64,000 bases of DNA from Verrucomicrobiota bacterium JB023 (GTDB lineage: Bacteria > Verrucomicrobiota > Verrucomicrobiia > Verrucomicrobiales > Akkermansiaceae): the NCBI GenBank assembly GCA_030673895.1, contig JAUTCR010000005.1, forward strand, positions 310,001-374,000, in the 5' to 3' direction. Shown piece by piece: positions 1 to 10,276 of this stretch. The notes under the pieces are model-generated. The model had not been told where the DNA came from. It saw only the letters and a list, made by a program, of their open reading frames with translations, and did no database searches. A program made the translations under genes and the position numbers. Positions within the stretch are counted from its first letter, which is position 1. Each line of letters starts with the position of its first letter.

Positions 1-265
1 CCCCGAAGCGCTCAAGCTCGCTCAAGATCTTCGCAACTCCGGCCTCCGTATCGACTTTCCCCTCACCAAGACCAAGTTCGACAAACAGCTCAAGGCCGCC
101 ACCGCCACCATGGCTCCCTATGCGTTGATCATCGGTCGCGATTACCCCGAACTCAAACTCCGCCACCTTTCCTCCCGCCACAACGAAACGATCCGCGCCA
201 ACGCCCCCCTCGCCGACCTTCTCCGCGAACGCCTCGACAACCCCGAGGGAGGGCTTTTAGCATAA
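1..265 (+). CDS. hisS: histidyl-tRNA synthetase, C-terminal end (partial)
   Basis: The window opens inside this gene; 87 codons in frame 2 remain before TAA. The fragment looks like the anticodon-binding domain of class II histidyl-tRNA synthetase: a stretch FDKQLKAATATMAPYALIIG is followed by a strand with ELKLRHL and a final helix, matching the usual pattern of 'kqlk-A...gA-y-viiG' and then 'lK.l'. HisRS charges tRNA-His in the cytoplasm. A hisS gene directly ahead of aspS is a common bacterial order, which supports the call. Only the last domain is visible, so another class IIa synthetase with the same anticodon fold cannot be strictly excluded. A terminator follows, so aspS probably has its own promoter. 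Confidence 0.75.
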   Translation, partial: PEALKLAQDLRNSGLRIDFPLTKTKFDKQLKAATATMAPYALIIGRDYPELKLRHLSSRHNETIRANAPLADLLRERLDNPEGGLLA

Positions 266-291
266 ACTCCGACGAACGCCTCAGAGGTGCC

Positions 292-316
292 AAGGCTCAC
301 TGAAAGGGCCTTTTTT
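292..316 (+). terminator. intrinsic terminator after hisS
   Basis: The arms AAGGCTC and GGGCCTT form a 7-bp stem with one G-T pair around a 7-nt loop and run into six T residues. It lies 27 bases after the hisS stop. Confidence 0.7.
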
Positions 317-402
317 GCGACTCAACCCAAACTCCGAAACCATTTTCAACTAACTTTGCGGGACTTCTTCCCTCAATCGCTCAGCGACTCAACATCTTTC
401 AA

Positions 403-2202
<1,800 letters not shown>

Positions 2203-2270
2203 GAGTGAGCCAAAGCTGAGAAAGCACCCACGCGCGGGTCGCAACTTCTCTTGATATCAAATCAATTCAG

Positions 2271-2296
2271 CAGGCGATTTCCTCGGGAATCGCCTG
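2271..2296. terminator. hairpin between aspS and the convergent gene
   Basis: A near-perfect inverted repeat (CAGGCGATT with AATCGCCTG, inner bases also mostly pairing) sits between two converging genes. A clear T run is missing on either side, so it may be a weak bidirectional terminator or only a transcript-end hairpin. Confidence 0.45.
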
Positions 2297-2331
2297 TTCG
2301 CTTATCAGAGGCCAGTCGAGCCGCCGACGCT

Positions 2332-3579
2332 CTAGTCTTCTTGCCTCGCGACAGGAACGAGGATCGCATCCTCCATCCCGTGGATCTTCTTTTTGTCCGC
2401 CGGAACGATGGTTGCCAGGCAGCCGCCCAGCTGGACACCGGAGTCGCCGAGAAAATAATAGGGACAGAGCCTCGCCCTCCCCGTCATCATCCGCACGCTG
2501 CCTGTCTCCTTGTCGAAATAAGGATGCTCGATGAGCTTGGCTTCGCTGAAGCGTTGCATCATCCAAGGCTGCCGGTCGTGGTCCTTGAGAGCCTCTTCAA
2601 TGAGGCTGGCCCATCGGTCACCCGGTTCGTCATGCCCGATGTGCACCCCACGGCTCCCCCACGCCCGCTCGCTGAACCCGGAAACCTTGAGGACGAGGCG
2701 GCGGTCCCGTTGACTCATTTGTCCTACTTCTGCCCAAGAATTCACCTCGAGCCCCGGAATTGCCGCATGAGGAGGTAAAGGTTCGGGATCAAGCACCCAT
2801 CCTCTCGGGATCCACTTGCGGAGGAGCTCGAGATGCTTGCCTCTCATCTCCTCCTCCCAAAGGCGACGCAGACCGGGGGTCCAGAGAAGGGAGAGCCACA
2901 ATTTCTCCTCGAACAACGGCTTAATCGGGGGCGTGAGCCCCGCCTTGGCCGACGAAGTGTGTAAGCTGGGAATCGATTCCCAATCGAATAGCTCAAAAAA
3001 TCGATACCCCGGCTCGCCCGACCACTCCTCGGCCCGTCCGACCTCCATCTTACCTAGACGCTCGGCCAACCAGACCATCTCCGGCCGGTAGTCGGCGGAT
3101 TCCTCCGAGACCCAAATCGTGGCATCTTGGGGCAAAATTCCGCCAAAGCCATCAAGCATCCCCGACGGACCGCCCAAGGCATCGGGATAGACCGAGCCTA
3201 GCCAAGCCGTGATCCCCATCCCACCAGGCACGGAGTCGAGCTCGGTGATGGAAAATCCCTCCTCCGTGAGGAGCAGATCGGGTCGGATCACCCGGGGAAC
3301 AACCTCGGCCTGTGCCCCCTCCTTCTGCCAGTCCGTCATCCAGCTTGGCTTGCCGGCATCGAGGAGATTGGCCAGCCATGGAGCAACTTTTCCCTTGGCA
3401 CTGCGGCGATAAATCCGATCTTGAGCGGATTGGAAGGAGGCTAAAACAGGCCCCATCCGCTCCAACTCACGGACCTCGCCAGCATCCAGACGGAGGGGCT
3501 CCGGCGACATCAACCAATTTTTCCCGGCCAGAAATTCTCCCGGCCATGCCGCCCGCAACTCGTCCAAACTCAGTGCCAT
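2332..3579 (-). CDS. conserved protein resembling permuted ATP-grasp enzymes
   Basis: This 415-residue protein has no signal peptide or membrane segment. I do not recognise a named family with certainty. The middle part (PDLLLTEEGFSITELDSVPG, near 120-140) and the C-terminal part (LVLKVSGFSERAWGSRGVHI, then MMQRF, then RLCPYYF and KKIHGMEDAILVPV) resemble the nucleotide-binding pieces of circularly permuted ATP-grasp proteins such as glutathionylspermidine-synthase-like enzymes. That link is an inference from pattern. The ORF extends upstream to a TTG at 3663 that overlaps the ruvA stop; I prefer the ATG at 3579, which has AGGA a short distance ahead. It follows ruvA on the same strand with 80 bases between and may share its transcript. 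Confidence 0.7.
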   Translation of the reverse strand: MALSLDELRAAWPGEFLAGKNWLMSPEPLRLDAGEVRELERMGPVLASFQSAQDRIYRRSAKGKVAPWLANLLDAGKPSWMTDWQKEGAQAEVVPRVIRPDLLLTEEGFSITELDSVPGGMGITAWLGSVYPDALGGPSGMLDGFGGILPQDATIWVSEESADYRPEMVWLAERLGKMEVGRAEEWSGEPGYRFFELFDWESIPSLHTSSAKAGLTPPIKPLFEEKLWLSLLWTPGLRRLWEEEMRGKHLELLRKWIPRGWVLDPEPLPPHAAIPGLEVNSWAEVGQMSQRDRRLVLKVSGFSERAWGSRGVHIGHDEPGDRWASLIEEALKDHDRQPWMMQRFSEAKLIEHPYFDKETGSVRMMTGRARLCPYYFLGDSGVQLGGCLATIVPADKKKIHGMEDAILVPVARQED

Positions 3580-3659
3580 GATTTCAACAATCCTGTCCGC
3601 CCCGCACGAAACGGGCCCGGCAGAATCAGCCCTGAATACGCTTTTGCAACCCGGAAACC

Positions 3660-4247
3660 TCAACTCAAGCCGCGCAGGGCCTCCCGAATCAAGTCATCGA
3701 CGCCCGCCGCAGCGTTCGCCTTACGGGCAGCATCGACCGCCTTACGGGCTTCATTCTGCTTATAGCCCAGAGCAATCAGCGCCAGCTCCGCATCACGGGC
3801 AGCGCCTCCTGTCTCGGTGCCGCCTTGCCAACTCTCCACCACCCCGACTTTGTCTTTCAACTCCAGAACGACCCGTTCCGCAGTCTTCTTCCCAAGTCCC
3901 TTGATGCGGGAGAGGGCGGCCACGTCAGCCTCCACCACGTAGCGTTGAAAATCCTCGACTGGCATGCCGCTCAAGATGGCCATCGCGATTGAGGGCCCGA
4001 TGCCACTGACCCGCTCGATGAGGAGAAGAAAGAGATCCCGCTCTTCATCCGTAGCAAAGCCATACAGACTGAGCGTGTTCTCCCTCACGTAGAGATACGT
4101 CTTCAAGAAAACTTCGGCTCCTTTGAACGGATTGAGTCGGTCAAAGGTCGAAATCGGCACATGAACCAAGTAGCCCACGCCACCACAACCCACGACAAGC
4201 CGGTTCGGCAGGGCATCCCAAACCTCTCCTTTCAGCGCAGAAATCAT
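3660..4247 (-). CDS. ruvA: Holliday junction branch migration protein RuvA
   Basis: RuvA binds Holliday junctions as a tetramer and loads the RuvB motor. The 195-residue protein shows the normal order: an OB-fold N-terminus (MISALKGEVWDALPNRLVVG, then a long beta domain ending in LSLYGFATDEERDLF), two helix-hairpin-helix motifs (ISGIGP-like VSGIGPSIAMAIL and IKGLGKKTAERVVLEL), an acidic linker and a C-terminal three-helix domain (ALIALGYKQNEARKAV) that contacts RuvB. Start at ATG 4247 fits the family; the open frame runs 12 codons further upstream, which is not conserved. ruvB and ruvC are not in the window. Confidence 0.95.
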   Translation of the reverse strand: MISALKGEVWDALPNRLVVGCGGVGYLVHVPISTFDRLNPFKGAEVFLKTYLYVRENTLSLYGFATDEERDLFLLLIERVSGIGPSIAMAILSGMPVEDFQRYVVEADVAALSRIKGLGKKTAERVVLELKDKVGVVESWQGGTETGGAARDAELALIALGYKQNEARKAVDAARKANAAAGVDDLIREALRGLS

Positions 4248-4428
4248 CGAGAACGGTTCAACCAGCTTTTCCCAACCGACCAAGTCCCTTTACTGACAAC
4301 AGAAAGATCCTGTGTCATTTCCGTCAACAAATCCGCACTATGACCTTGCCAAGCCAACCGTCAAAAATAAGTTAGGCAGATTTTTGAGTCGCTTTTGTAA
4401 CAAATCAGCATTATAAACACCCCGCACT

Positions 4429-4734
4429 ATGGCAACCACGAAACGAACCCGCTTCTCTCGTCGACTTCCTGACCACGTCACCGACGAACTCGTCACAGTC
4501 TTGGCCGCAGAAAAAAAATTCTTCGGTTTCAATGAGCTTTTCGAGAAGGTCTTCGACCGACTTAAGGAGCGTAATGCAGTGAGCGGAGGCGAAGAAATGC
4601 TTCGTCTCCGGGCCTACGAAAAACTCCAAAACCTCGTGACCCGCGGTCTTGTCGAAAAAGACGGCAAGGAATACAAAGGTCTGGACCGCGTCATGGAAGC
4701 TCACAGCGACAACATGGCGAACCAGCAAGTCTGA
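4429..4734 (+). CDS. small basic/acidic protein with winged-helix-like pattern
   Basis: This 101-residue protein has a basic N-terminus (KRTRFSRR), a helical middle, and then LRAYEKLQNLVTRGLVEKDG followed by KEYKGLDRV, which looks like a recognition helix and wing of a winged-helix domain. I cannot name a family. No signal peptide or membrane segment. A TATAAA at 4412-4417 lies 11 bases before the ATG and could be the -10 box, giving a very short leader. It is a single-gene unit: a strong terminator follows at 4777. It may be a DNA-binding or nucleoid-associated protein; that is inference only. Confidence 0.6.
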   Translation: MATTKRTRFSRRLPDHVTDELVTVLAAEKKFFGFNELFEKVFDRLKERNAVSGGEEMLRLRAYEKLQNLVTRGLVEKDGKEYKGLDRVMEAHSDNMANQQV

Positions 4735-4776
4735 CACCCCAGACAATTATTGCTGGCACATTGCCGACAATTTCTT

Positions 4777-4808
4777 AAAAACCCCGCGTCACCCGACGCG
4801 GGTTTTTA
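4777..4808 (+). terminator. intrinsic terminator
   Basis: AAAACCCCGCGTC and GACGCGGGTTTTT pair around a short loop and end in five T residues. It separates the small winged-helix-like gene from nuoA. Confidence 0.85.
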
Positions 4809-4820
4809 ATTTCTACGATT

Positions 4821-5192
4821 ATGCTCTCCGATTACCTCCCCGTTCTCTTTCAGATCTTACTCGCGGTAGGCTTTGCTGCAATCTCGCTCGTTCTGAGCGT
4901 GGTGCTTGGCAAAAAGGGTCAGGCTGACGGAGTGAAAAATGAAGCCTACGAATGCGGGATGCTGCCAGTCGGCGACGGGACTCCCCGATTCTCGGTCAAA
5001 TTCTACCTCGTGGCGATGCTCTTCGTCATTTTCGACATCGAAGCTGTGTTCAGCTACGTCTGGGCGGTCTCCTTCAGCGACCTGATTCAAGAGAGCGCCA
5101 ATGTGCTCTGGTCGATGCTCCTTTTCTTTGGCGTGCTCACCCTCGCCTACATCTATGCTCTCAAGAAGGGAGCTCTGAGCTGGAAATCCTGA
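4821..5192 (+). CDS. nuoA: NADH-quinone oxidoreductase subunit A
   Basis: NuoA (NdhC family) is a small membrane subunit of respiratory complex I. The 123-residue product has the three expected transmembrane helices (about 8-28, 60-82, 93-113) and the conserved loop EAYECGMLPVGD with the family Cys, followed by FSVKFYLVAMLFVIFDIEAVF, cut here to the idea that the FDxEAVF motif is present near residue 73. Length matches the family. It is unusual that no nuoB or other nuo gene follows; the next gene is on the other strand. Either complex I genes are split in this genome or this is a second copy. Confidence 0.95.
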   Translation: MLSDYLPVLFQILLAVGFAAISLVLSVVLGKKGQADGVKNEAYECGMLPVGDGTPRFSVKFYLVAMLFVIFDIEAVFSYVWAVSFSDLIQESANVLWSMLLFFGVLTLAYIYALKKGALSWKS

Positions 5193-5373
5193 GTCTTTTT
5201 CAGGCTCTCAGCCAAAAAAGGTCGGAACTCTCCGGAAAAGCAGTGGAGACAGGCTTGCTCTGCCCCATGCGGGTTTCCTCGCACGTATTCTCCTGCCGCA
5301 TTCTGAACACGCGCGAATCATTTCCCTTCGCACCATCATCCCCGGATCACTGATTCCGTTCTGACTCAAGTTG

Positions 5374-5392
5374 CCTCCGCATGAAGCGGAGG
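5374..5392. other. hairpin in the nuoA/rhomboid intergenic region
   Basis: CCTCCGC and GCGGAGG pair perfectly around the loop ATGAA. There is no T run on either side. It lies in the 270-base convergent gap between nuoA and the rhomboid gene, which otherwise shows no feature I can name. Confidence 0.4.
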
Positions 5393-5462
5393 ACTCGTGT
5401 TCGTGAATCTCTCTGCTCCCTCCCCTATCGCTTGGAAGCTCGAGTGAGAGCAGCCTCATGCC

Positions 5463-6695
5463 TCAAGCCCCCTTCATCTTGACGACGGCCAGAACGGCCG
5501 AGAAAAGAAGCATGAGGGCGGAAAATATGCCGCAGGCGATATCGACCCCGGTCGACTTGGGCCGATGGGGTGAACTTGACTTGGGAAAGACCACCGCGCC
5601 GTATATCGCTCCCGCCAGCAAGCCACCCCCGTGGGCCCAGTTATCAATGAATTGATAACCGACGAAACCGATAAAAAAGGTAAGTAGGATACCCGCGACC
5701 AAGCGGCGAGTCGCCGGAATAGGCACCAGACGGGCGTGTAACCACTCGAAGACGAGCAGGAAACCCAGAAGCCCGAGAATTCCCCCCGAGGCTCCCACGG
5801 ACGGCTTCGCCAGTCCATACGCGGAGGCCATTCCTCCGACCACCATGGAAGCGAGGAACACCAACAGAAGATGCGGCCAGCGGGCCATCACTTCCGTTCG
5901 CCGCCCCAGGTAGAGCAAGCCCAGCCCATTCATCGCCAAGTGGAGCAGCCCTCCATGCAAGAAAGGTGCCGTGAGAAGACGCCAAAGCTCCCCCGCGTGA
6001 TAGCCACCTGCTTTAACGAGCCCTGCCTCAGGCAAACCTGCCAACTGCGGAATCCCTCCCAAAGTCAGCGTGGGAGCGAGCAAAGCTCCCAGGATGTGAC
6101 TTCCCGCCCGGGCAGACAAAAGCACCTGCACCAGATAAACCCCAATGAGAAGTCCGAGCAAAACCTTGGTCACCGGCGCATTCTGACGGCGAATCCAGAT
6201 CTCAAATCGCACCTCTGCGGCCTCGGAAGCCAGGTTTTCCTCGCTGAGGCGGGTCGCCTTGCGCTGGCTCTTCCATGCCTCATAAGCGGGCAAACCTCCG
6301 AACATCAGCCAGAGGACGATGTAAAAGCCTGTCTCTTGGCGTTGAAGATTGAAGCCAAGTGAAAACAGGAGATACCCCAGCGGAATGAGCAAAAAAAGAG
6401 CCTGAGACCGCTTGCTGAGCCAGCTCTCTTTCGCAAACTGGCTCTTGCGGGACTTCAGGCTTTCCAGCAGTGCGCTCTCTTCTTCCGGTGGAAAACACCG
6501 GGCTCTCTCAGGAGTCCAAATCAACCCTCCCGGATGGGCTGAATCCCTGAGCCAGTTCTCAAGCTCGGCAAAGGTCTCGAATGGCTTCGATTGCCCCCGA
6601 CCGACCACCACCCCGTAGGGTGAGCCTTCCGGCTTGGCCGGAAAAATCTTCTCGCGCTGCCAGGCTGGGAGGTCGGCCTCAGCTTCCGCGCTCAT
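5463..6695 (-). CDS. rhomboid-family intramembrane serine protease
   Basis: Rhomboids cut transmembrane substrates inside the membrane with a Ser-His dyad. Here the dyad is visible: GASGG with Ser303 and NWAHGGG with His355. The upstream loop HGGLLHLAMNGLGL (247-260) matches the conserved HxxxN region. The C-terminal half (about 175-385) holds the six core membrane helices and one extra. The first 95 residues form a soluble domain with an aromatic/Gly pattern, perhaps a GYF_2-like domain as often seen in this phylum; two further hydrophobic helices lie at 98-115 and 124-140. The gene is followed on the same strand, upstream, by secG with only five bases between, so they are probably cotranscribed. 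Confidence 0.92.
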   Translation of the reverse strand: MSAEAEADLPAWQREKIFPAKPEGSPYGVVVGRGQSKPFETFAELENWLRDSAHPGGLIWTPERARCFPPEEESALLESLKSRKSQFAKESWLSKRSQALFLLIPLGYLLFSLGFNLQRQETGFYIVLWLMFGGLPAYEAWKSQRKATRLSEENLASEAAEVRFEIWIRRQNAPVTKVLLGLLIGVYLVQVLLSARAGSHILGALLAPTLTLGGIPQLAGLPEAGLVKAGGYHAGELWRLLTAPFLHGGLLHLAMNGLGLLYLGRRTEVMARWPHLLLVFLASMVVGGMASAYGLAKPSVGASGGILGLLGFLLVFEWLHARLVPIPATRRLVAGILLTFFIGFVGYQFIDNWAHGGGLLAGAIYGAVVFPKSSSPHRPKSTGVDIACGIFSALMLLFSAVLAVVKMKGA

Positions 6696-6700
6696 AGGGC

Positions 6701-7255
6701 TCAGTCTTCAATCGGCTCTTCGCCCTCAGGCAGAGCGGTTTCCTCAGCAGGAGCGTCGTCAGGAAGAACTGGGGACTCATCTGTAGGAGCCGAGACCTCT
6801 TCAGCTGGTGCTGGCTCCTCGGAGGCGGGAGCATCCTCCTCCTCGTCAACATCAATGCCAACGCTTTCGAGAATGTTGAGGTTCGGCTCAGCAGCCTCTG
6901 TCTCAACTGGTGGAACCTCGCCAATTGCCGGAGCCGCCGTTTCTTCAAGAGGGGCAACTTTCGTGCCTTCTTCGATCTTGCCAGTTATTTGGTTCTGGCG
7001 ACCGACCAAGATGGCAAGAATCAGACTGATTAGGAAAAAGAGGCAGCCAAGCCACACGGTTGCCTTTTGCAGGAAACTGGTCGTTCCGGCACCGAGGAGT
7101 TGATCGGTCATCCCCGCTCCGAAGGCCGCACCGAGGCCTTCTTGCTTGGGGCGCTGCATCATCACGACGAGAATCATCAAAAGAGACACGAAAACGTGCA
7201 CGATGATCAGCAACGTGATGGAAATGGGAAGCCAGTTAATGTCCGCCAGAATCAT
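6701..7255 (-). CDS. secG: preprotein translocase subunit SecG with long acidic tail
   Basis: SecG is the small helper subunit of the SecYEG protein-export channel. Residues 1-85 match the family: two transmembrane helices (about 8-30 and 63-83) joined by the loop VVMMQRPKQEGLGAAFG, with the typical Gly-rich turn. Beyond residue 95 there is a tail of about 85 residues made almost only of Glu, Asp, Pro and Ala, which ordinary SecG (about 75-110 residues) lacks. I chose the ATG at 7255; ATG at 7285 is possible, and the open frame continues to a codon overlapping panD. It lies between panD and the rhomboid gene in one minus-strand cluster. Confidence 0.9.
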   Translation of the reverse strand: MILADINWLPISITLLIIVHVFVSLLMILVVMMQRPKQEGLGAAFGAGMTDQLLGAGTTSFLQKATVWLGCLFFLISLILAILVGRQNQITGKIEEGTKVAPLEETAAPAIGEVPPVETEAAEPNLNILESVGIDVDEEEDAPASEEPAPAEEVSAPTDESPVLPDDAPAEETALPEGEEPIED

Positions 7256-7320
7256 GGGCGGCGGACTATGGATAGCTGACCCCATGTTGTCAAAAGAAGA
7301 TTGAGGCAGAATCCATCGTC

Positions 7321-7668
7321 TCAAGACGATTGGGTGATCACCTCATTCTTTTCGTTCATCACGATGCGTTTGGCCGTGATGGGACCCTCGGACAAGCCGA
7401 AAGCCATAATCGTAACCCGCTCCCCTTTTTTGATGCGATGAGCGGCTCCGCCATTCATGATGATTTGCCGTGTGCCTGCCTTCCCAGTCTGGACGTAGGT
7501 CTCCAACCGATTGCCGGAGGTGACCGAGGCGACTAAAACCTTCTCGCCCGCGACGAGGTCGGTCATTTCCATCAAGTCTTCGGGAATCTCGATACTCCCT
7601 TCGTACTCAATATCCGCCGCGGTGATCATGGCCCGGTGGATCTTTGATTTGAGAAGCTGTCTGAACAT
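7321..7668 (-). CDS. panD: aspartate 1-decarboxylase, pyruvoyl type
   Basis: PanD makes beta-alanine from aspartate for pantothenate and coenzyme A synthesis. The 115-residue proenzyme has the self-cleavage site YEGSI with Gly24-Ser25 at the same position as in E. coli; Ser25 becomes the pyruvoyl group. Other family features include Lys9 (LKSKIHRA), and the strand NGGAAHRIKKGERV with MAFG after it. Length is typical. It is the first gene of a minus-strand run with secG and the rhomboid gene; no other pantothenate gene is in the window. Confidence 0.97.
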   Translation of the reverse strand: MFRQLLKSKIHRAMITAADIEYEGSIEIPEDLMEMTDLVAGEKVLVASVTSGNRLETYVQTGKAGTRQIIMNGGAAHRIKKGERVTIMAFGLSEGPITAKRIVMNEKNEVITQSS

Positions 7669-7721
7669 TCGCGGGGAAGTTCCTCGGGTGTCGGGGTCTC
7701 GTCAACGGTGAAAATACGCCG

Positions 7722-9332
7722 CTAGCGTTTCATGATACGATTGAGGGCCGAGTCGATCCCCGCCTTCACATCCGCGTCCTCGTGCTTGCTCGAAGCTTCC
7801 TGAAGATAAGGGACGCTCTCTTTACTGCCCACCGCACCCAAAATACTGACCGATGAACGCAGGATGGGTAGCTCGCGGGACTCCAGATAGGGCCAGATGA
7901 AGCTCTCAATCGCGGAACCAAATTCCTCCAAATAGGCTTGGTATTTACCCGGATCCTTCTGCCAAACACTGATCAGCAAGGGCATCGCGGTCGGCGTCTG
8001 GCGATCGCTGAGGAAGCGCACGATTCCCATCGGGAGGTCCCTTCCCTCGAGGAGGAGCTGATTGCCTTGGTCGACGACGAAATCATCGGCACCATCCCCC
8101 GGCTCAGACCACACCTTCAAGGCCTCCGCGACGTCGCCGGAAAATTCCGCGTCTAGATTCTCAGACAGCAGCGCAACCAGGCGCCGGGTGATATCGCTCC
8201 GCATCCGCACCGGCTCTGCCCGGGAGAGACGGCCCACTGCATTCCGGACACGTTCGCGGTCAATGTGCGCGAGCTCGTTGAAATTAAGCGTATAAAAGGC
8301 TTCCTCGGAGGGATCCTCCAGCTTCCGCATGGTATCGGAATCCGCTTCATTAAAAACAGTGCCGTCAAGATTGACTCCGACCACCCGAAGCTCGGCGAAG
8401 ATATCGATGACATCCCCAACCTTGGAAGCGACGGTCGCCACCTCCTCCAGGTCGAGGGACTGACCTTTAAGAATAAAGATGCCGCCGGGCCCCCGACCAT
8501 TGAACACCGGGCGCTCACTGAGCGGCAAACTCTGCTGGAAATAATTGCGTAGCTGCATTTGCAGGTGCTCATCCATCCGACGGATCCAGATGACGGCGAG
8601 ATTGCTTTCCCCCATACTGACCAAATCCGGCTGGATGGAAGCCTCCCATCGAATGATCTCCATCACATTCTCGAAGGTCAGATCATCGTCCGCGATATCG
8701 TAGAGCGAGGTTGGCACCGCGCCCCTCTCTATCTCGCGGGTGGGCTCGACCTCCCGCTCTGTAAATGGCCCCTTGTATTCCGGACTGCGATAGACGTCTG
8801 TCGTCCACACCAGTGCTGAGATCCCTGCCAATCCCAAGACCGAGATGACCACCGCCAGAAGCCGGTTACGCATCAAACCCCAAATCAGGAGCCCCGAACC
8901 AATCACTCCCAAGAAACCGCCCAAAATCATTCTCTGGGGCTTCTCGACGTCGGTCAGCGGGGCATCAAGGGACTCACCCGAGCCAAAGAAAAGAAAGCAA
9001 GCCGTGAGCACAAGGATGAGGAAACCGATTCCCGCAGCAAAATGATTCGCCAACGGAACGGGCCCGACATGCACCGGTGGGGGCGCGTCTTGATAGGCTG
9101 CGGTCCGGAACTCGACCGGCGCCGAGGACACCGGCGCCCGGCCAAACCGGCTGAGATCCGCATTTTTCTTAATCTCGTCCGGGAAGTAGCGTTCCTGAGT
9201 CCTTTTCGCCAACACGGCGTCAGTCACCTGGAAGCGGTGTTCGCAAGCACCACACTCAACAGTGCGGCCCTTCAGTTCCTCACTCACTTCGAAAGCCTGC
9301 TGGCAAGACGGGCACTCTATTCGCAAAATCAT
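7722..9332 (-). CDS. membrane protein with MJ0042-type zinc ribbon and C-terminal helical repeats
   Basis: This 536-residue protein begins with a zinc ribbon (CPSCQQAF and, after about 15 residues, CGACEHRF), followed by a linker and then three or four transmembrane helices between about residues 97 and 195. The remaining 340 residues are soluble, probably outside or on the membrane surface, and end in helical repeats of HEAT type (for example LPILRSSVSILGAVGSKESV and LQEASSKHEDADVKAGIDSA). The N-terminal ribbon resembles those that open many membrane proteins of Planctomycetes and Verrucomicrobia. I do not know its function. It has its own promoter region, shared divergently with the next gene. 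Confidence 0.75.
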   Translation of the reverse strand: MILRIECPSCQQAFEVSEELKGRTVECGACEHRFQVTDAVLAKRTQERYFPDEIKKNADLSRFGRAPVSSAPVEFRTAAYQDAPPPVHVGPVPLANHFAAGIGFLILVLTACFLFFGSGESLDAPLTDVEKPQRMILGGFLGVIGSGLLIWGLMRNRLLAVVISVLGLAGISALVWTTDVYRSPEYKGPFTEREVEPTREIERGAVPTSLYDIADDDLTFENVMEIIRWEASIQPDLVSMGESNLAVIWIRRMDEHLQMQLRNYFQQSLPLSERPVFNGRGPGGIFILKGQSLDLEEVATVASKVGDVIDIFAELRVVGVNLDGTVFNEADSDTMRKLEDPSEEAFYTLNFNELAHIDRERVRNAVGRLSRAEPVRMRSDITRRLVALLSENLDAEFSGDVAEALKVWSEPGDGADDFVVDQGNQLLLEGRDLPMGIVRFLSDRQTPTAMPLLISVWQKDPGKYQAYLEEFGSAIESFIWPYLESRELPILRSSVSILGAVGSKESVPYLQEASSKHEDADVKAGIDSALNRIMKR

Positions 9333-9568
9333 TTGTTAACTATACCGTGGCGGTTGTTGCCGTTAGTCTTCCCTTTTCTCCGAGTGGCATCAACACATTA
9401 AGTCAGCGAGTGAGGCAGCCCGGCCTGCCCCTTTCGGGCTCCTCCGACGGCTAGCTCGAAACCGAAGACAACGAACCCAGCTCCCAATAAGATCCCCCCC
9501 TCGGCTTTCCGCCGATTTCCCGAATTTTTAATTTAGGCAATCGCGCTGGAGACTGCTAGACAAGCCCC

Positions 9569-10276
9569 ATGCTTCCAGTCATCGAACGCCTTCTGGTTCT
9601 TCAACTTCGCGACAAAGAATTGGCCGATCTGGAAGCGGACCAGAAACGCATTCCGCAGGAGAAAGAACTGGCCAAGATGCGGCTGCAGTCCTCCGAATCC
9701 GCCGTTGCTCAAGCGAAGAAAGCGGTGCAGGAAAACGAGATGGCCATCAAGACCCTCGAACTCGATGGAGAAACGCGTAAGAACACCATCGGACGCTTGA
9801 AGACCCAGCAGTTTGAAACCCGCAAGAACGAGGAATTCCGAGCTATCGGCGTCGAGATCGAAAAATATCAGGCCGAGATTGATGACCTTGAAACCAAGGA
9901 ACTTGAGCTCATGGAGGCCGGCGACACCTTGCGGGATGTCCTGAACGAAGCCAACGACAAGCTCGCTAAAGCCAAGGAATCTGTTGAGGAAGAAATCTCC
10001 CTTCTTAGCCGACGGGAAGAAACCAATAACGAGAGACTAGCCGAGCTGAAAGAGCAGCGGGCGCGAGCGGCTGCGGCCGTCGAGGATCAAGAAGCGCTGG
10101 AACTTTATGAACGATTGCTCACCTCGCGCGGGACGAATTCCATCGTTTCTCTTGCAGCCAGCGGCCAATGCTCCGGATGCCACGTGAAGGTGACCCCCTC
10201 CACCCTTCTGCGAGTGAACGCGGACAAGGAGCTAGTCCAGTGTGAGAACTGCGCCCGCATTCTTTTCCCGGGTTAA
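9569..10276 (+). CDS. coiled-coil protein with C-terminal C4 zinc ribbon (DUF164/CT398-like)
   Basis: The 235-residue protein is almost wholly helical coiled coil (about 5-180, rich in Glu, Lys, Leu), probably a hairpin, and ends in a zinc ribbon with CSGCH near 205 and CENC near 227. This layout is that of the widespread DUF164 / CT398 family, whose function is not settled; the coiled-coil hairpin suggests binding to protein or nucleic-acid partners. The last TAA shares the bases TTAA with the stop codon of the convergent neighbour. ATG start about 16 bases after a short AT-rich stretch. Confidence 0.85.
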   Translation: MLPVIERLLVLQLRDKELADLEADQKRIPQEKELAKMRLQSSESAVAQAKKAVQENEMAIKTLELDGETRKNTIGRLKTQQFETRKNEEFRAIGVEIEKYQAEIDDLETKELELMEAGDTLRDVLNEANDKLAKAKESVEEEISLLSRREETNNERLAELKEQRARAAAAVEDQEALELYERLLTSRGTNSIVSLAASGQCSGCHVKVTPSTLLRVNADKELVQCENCARILFPG

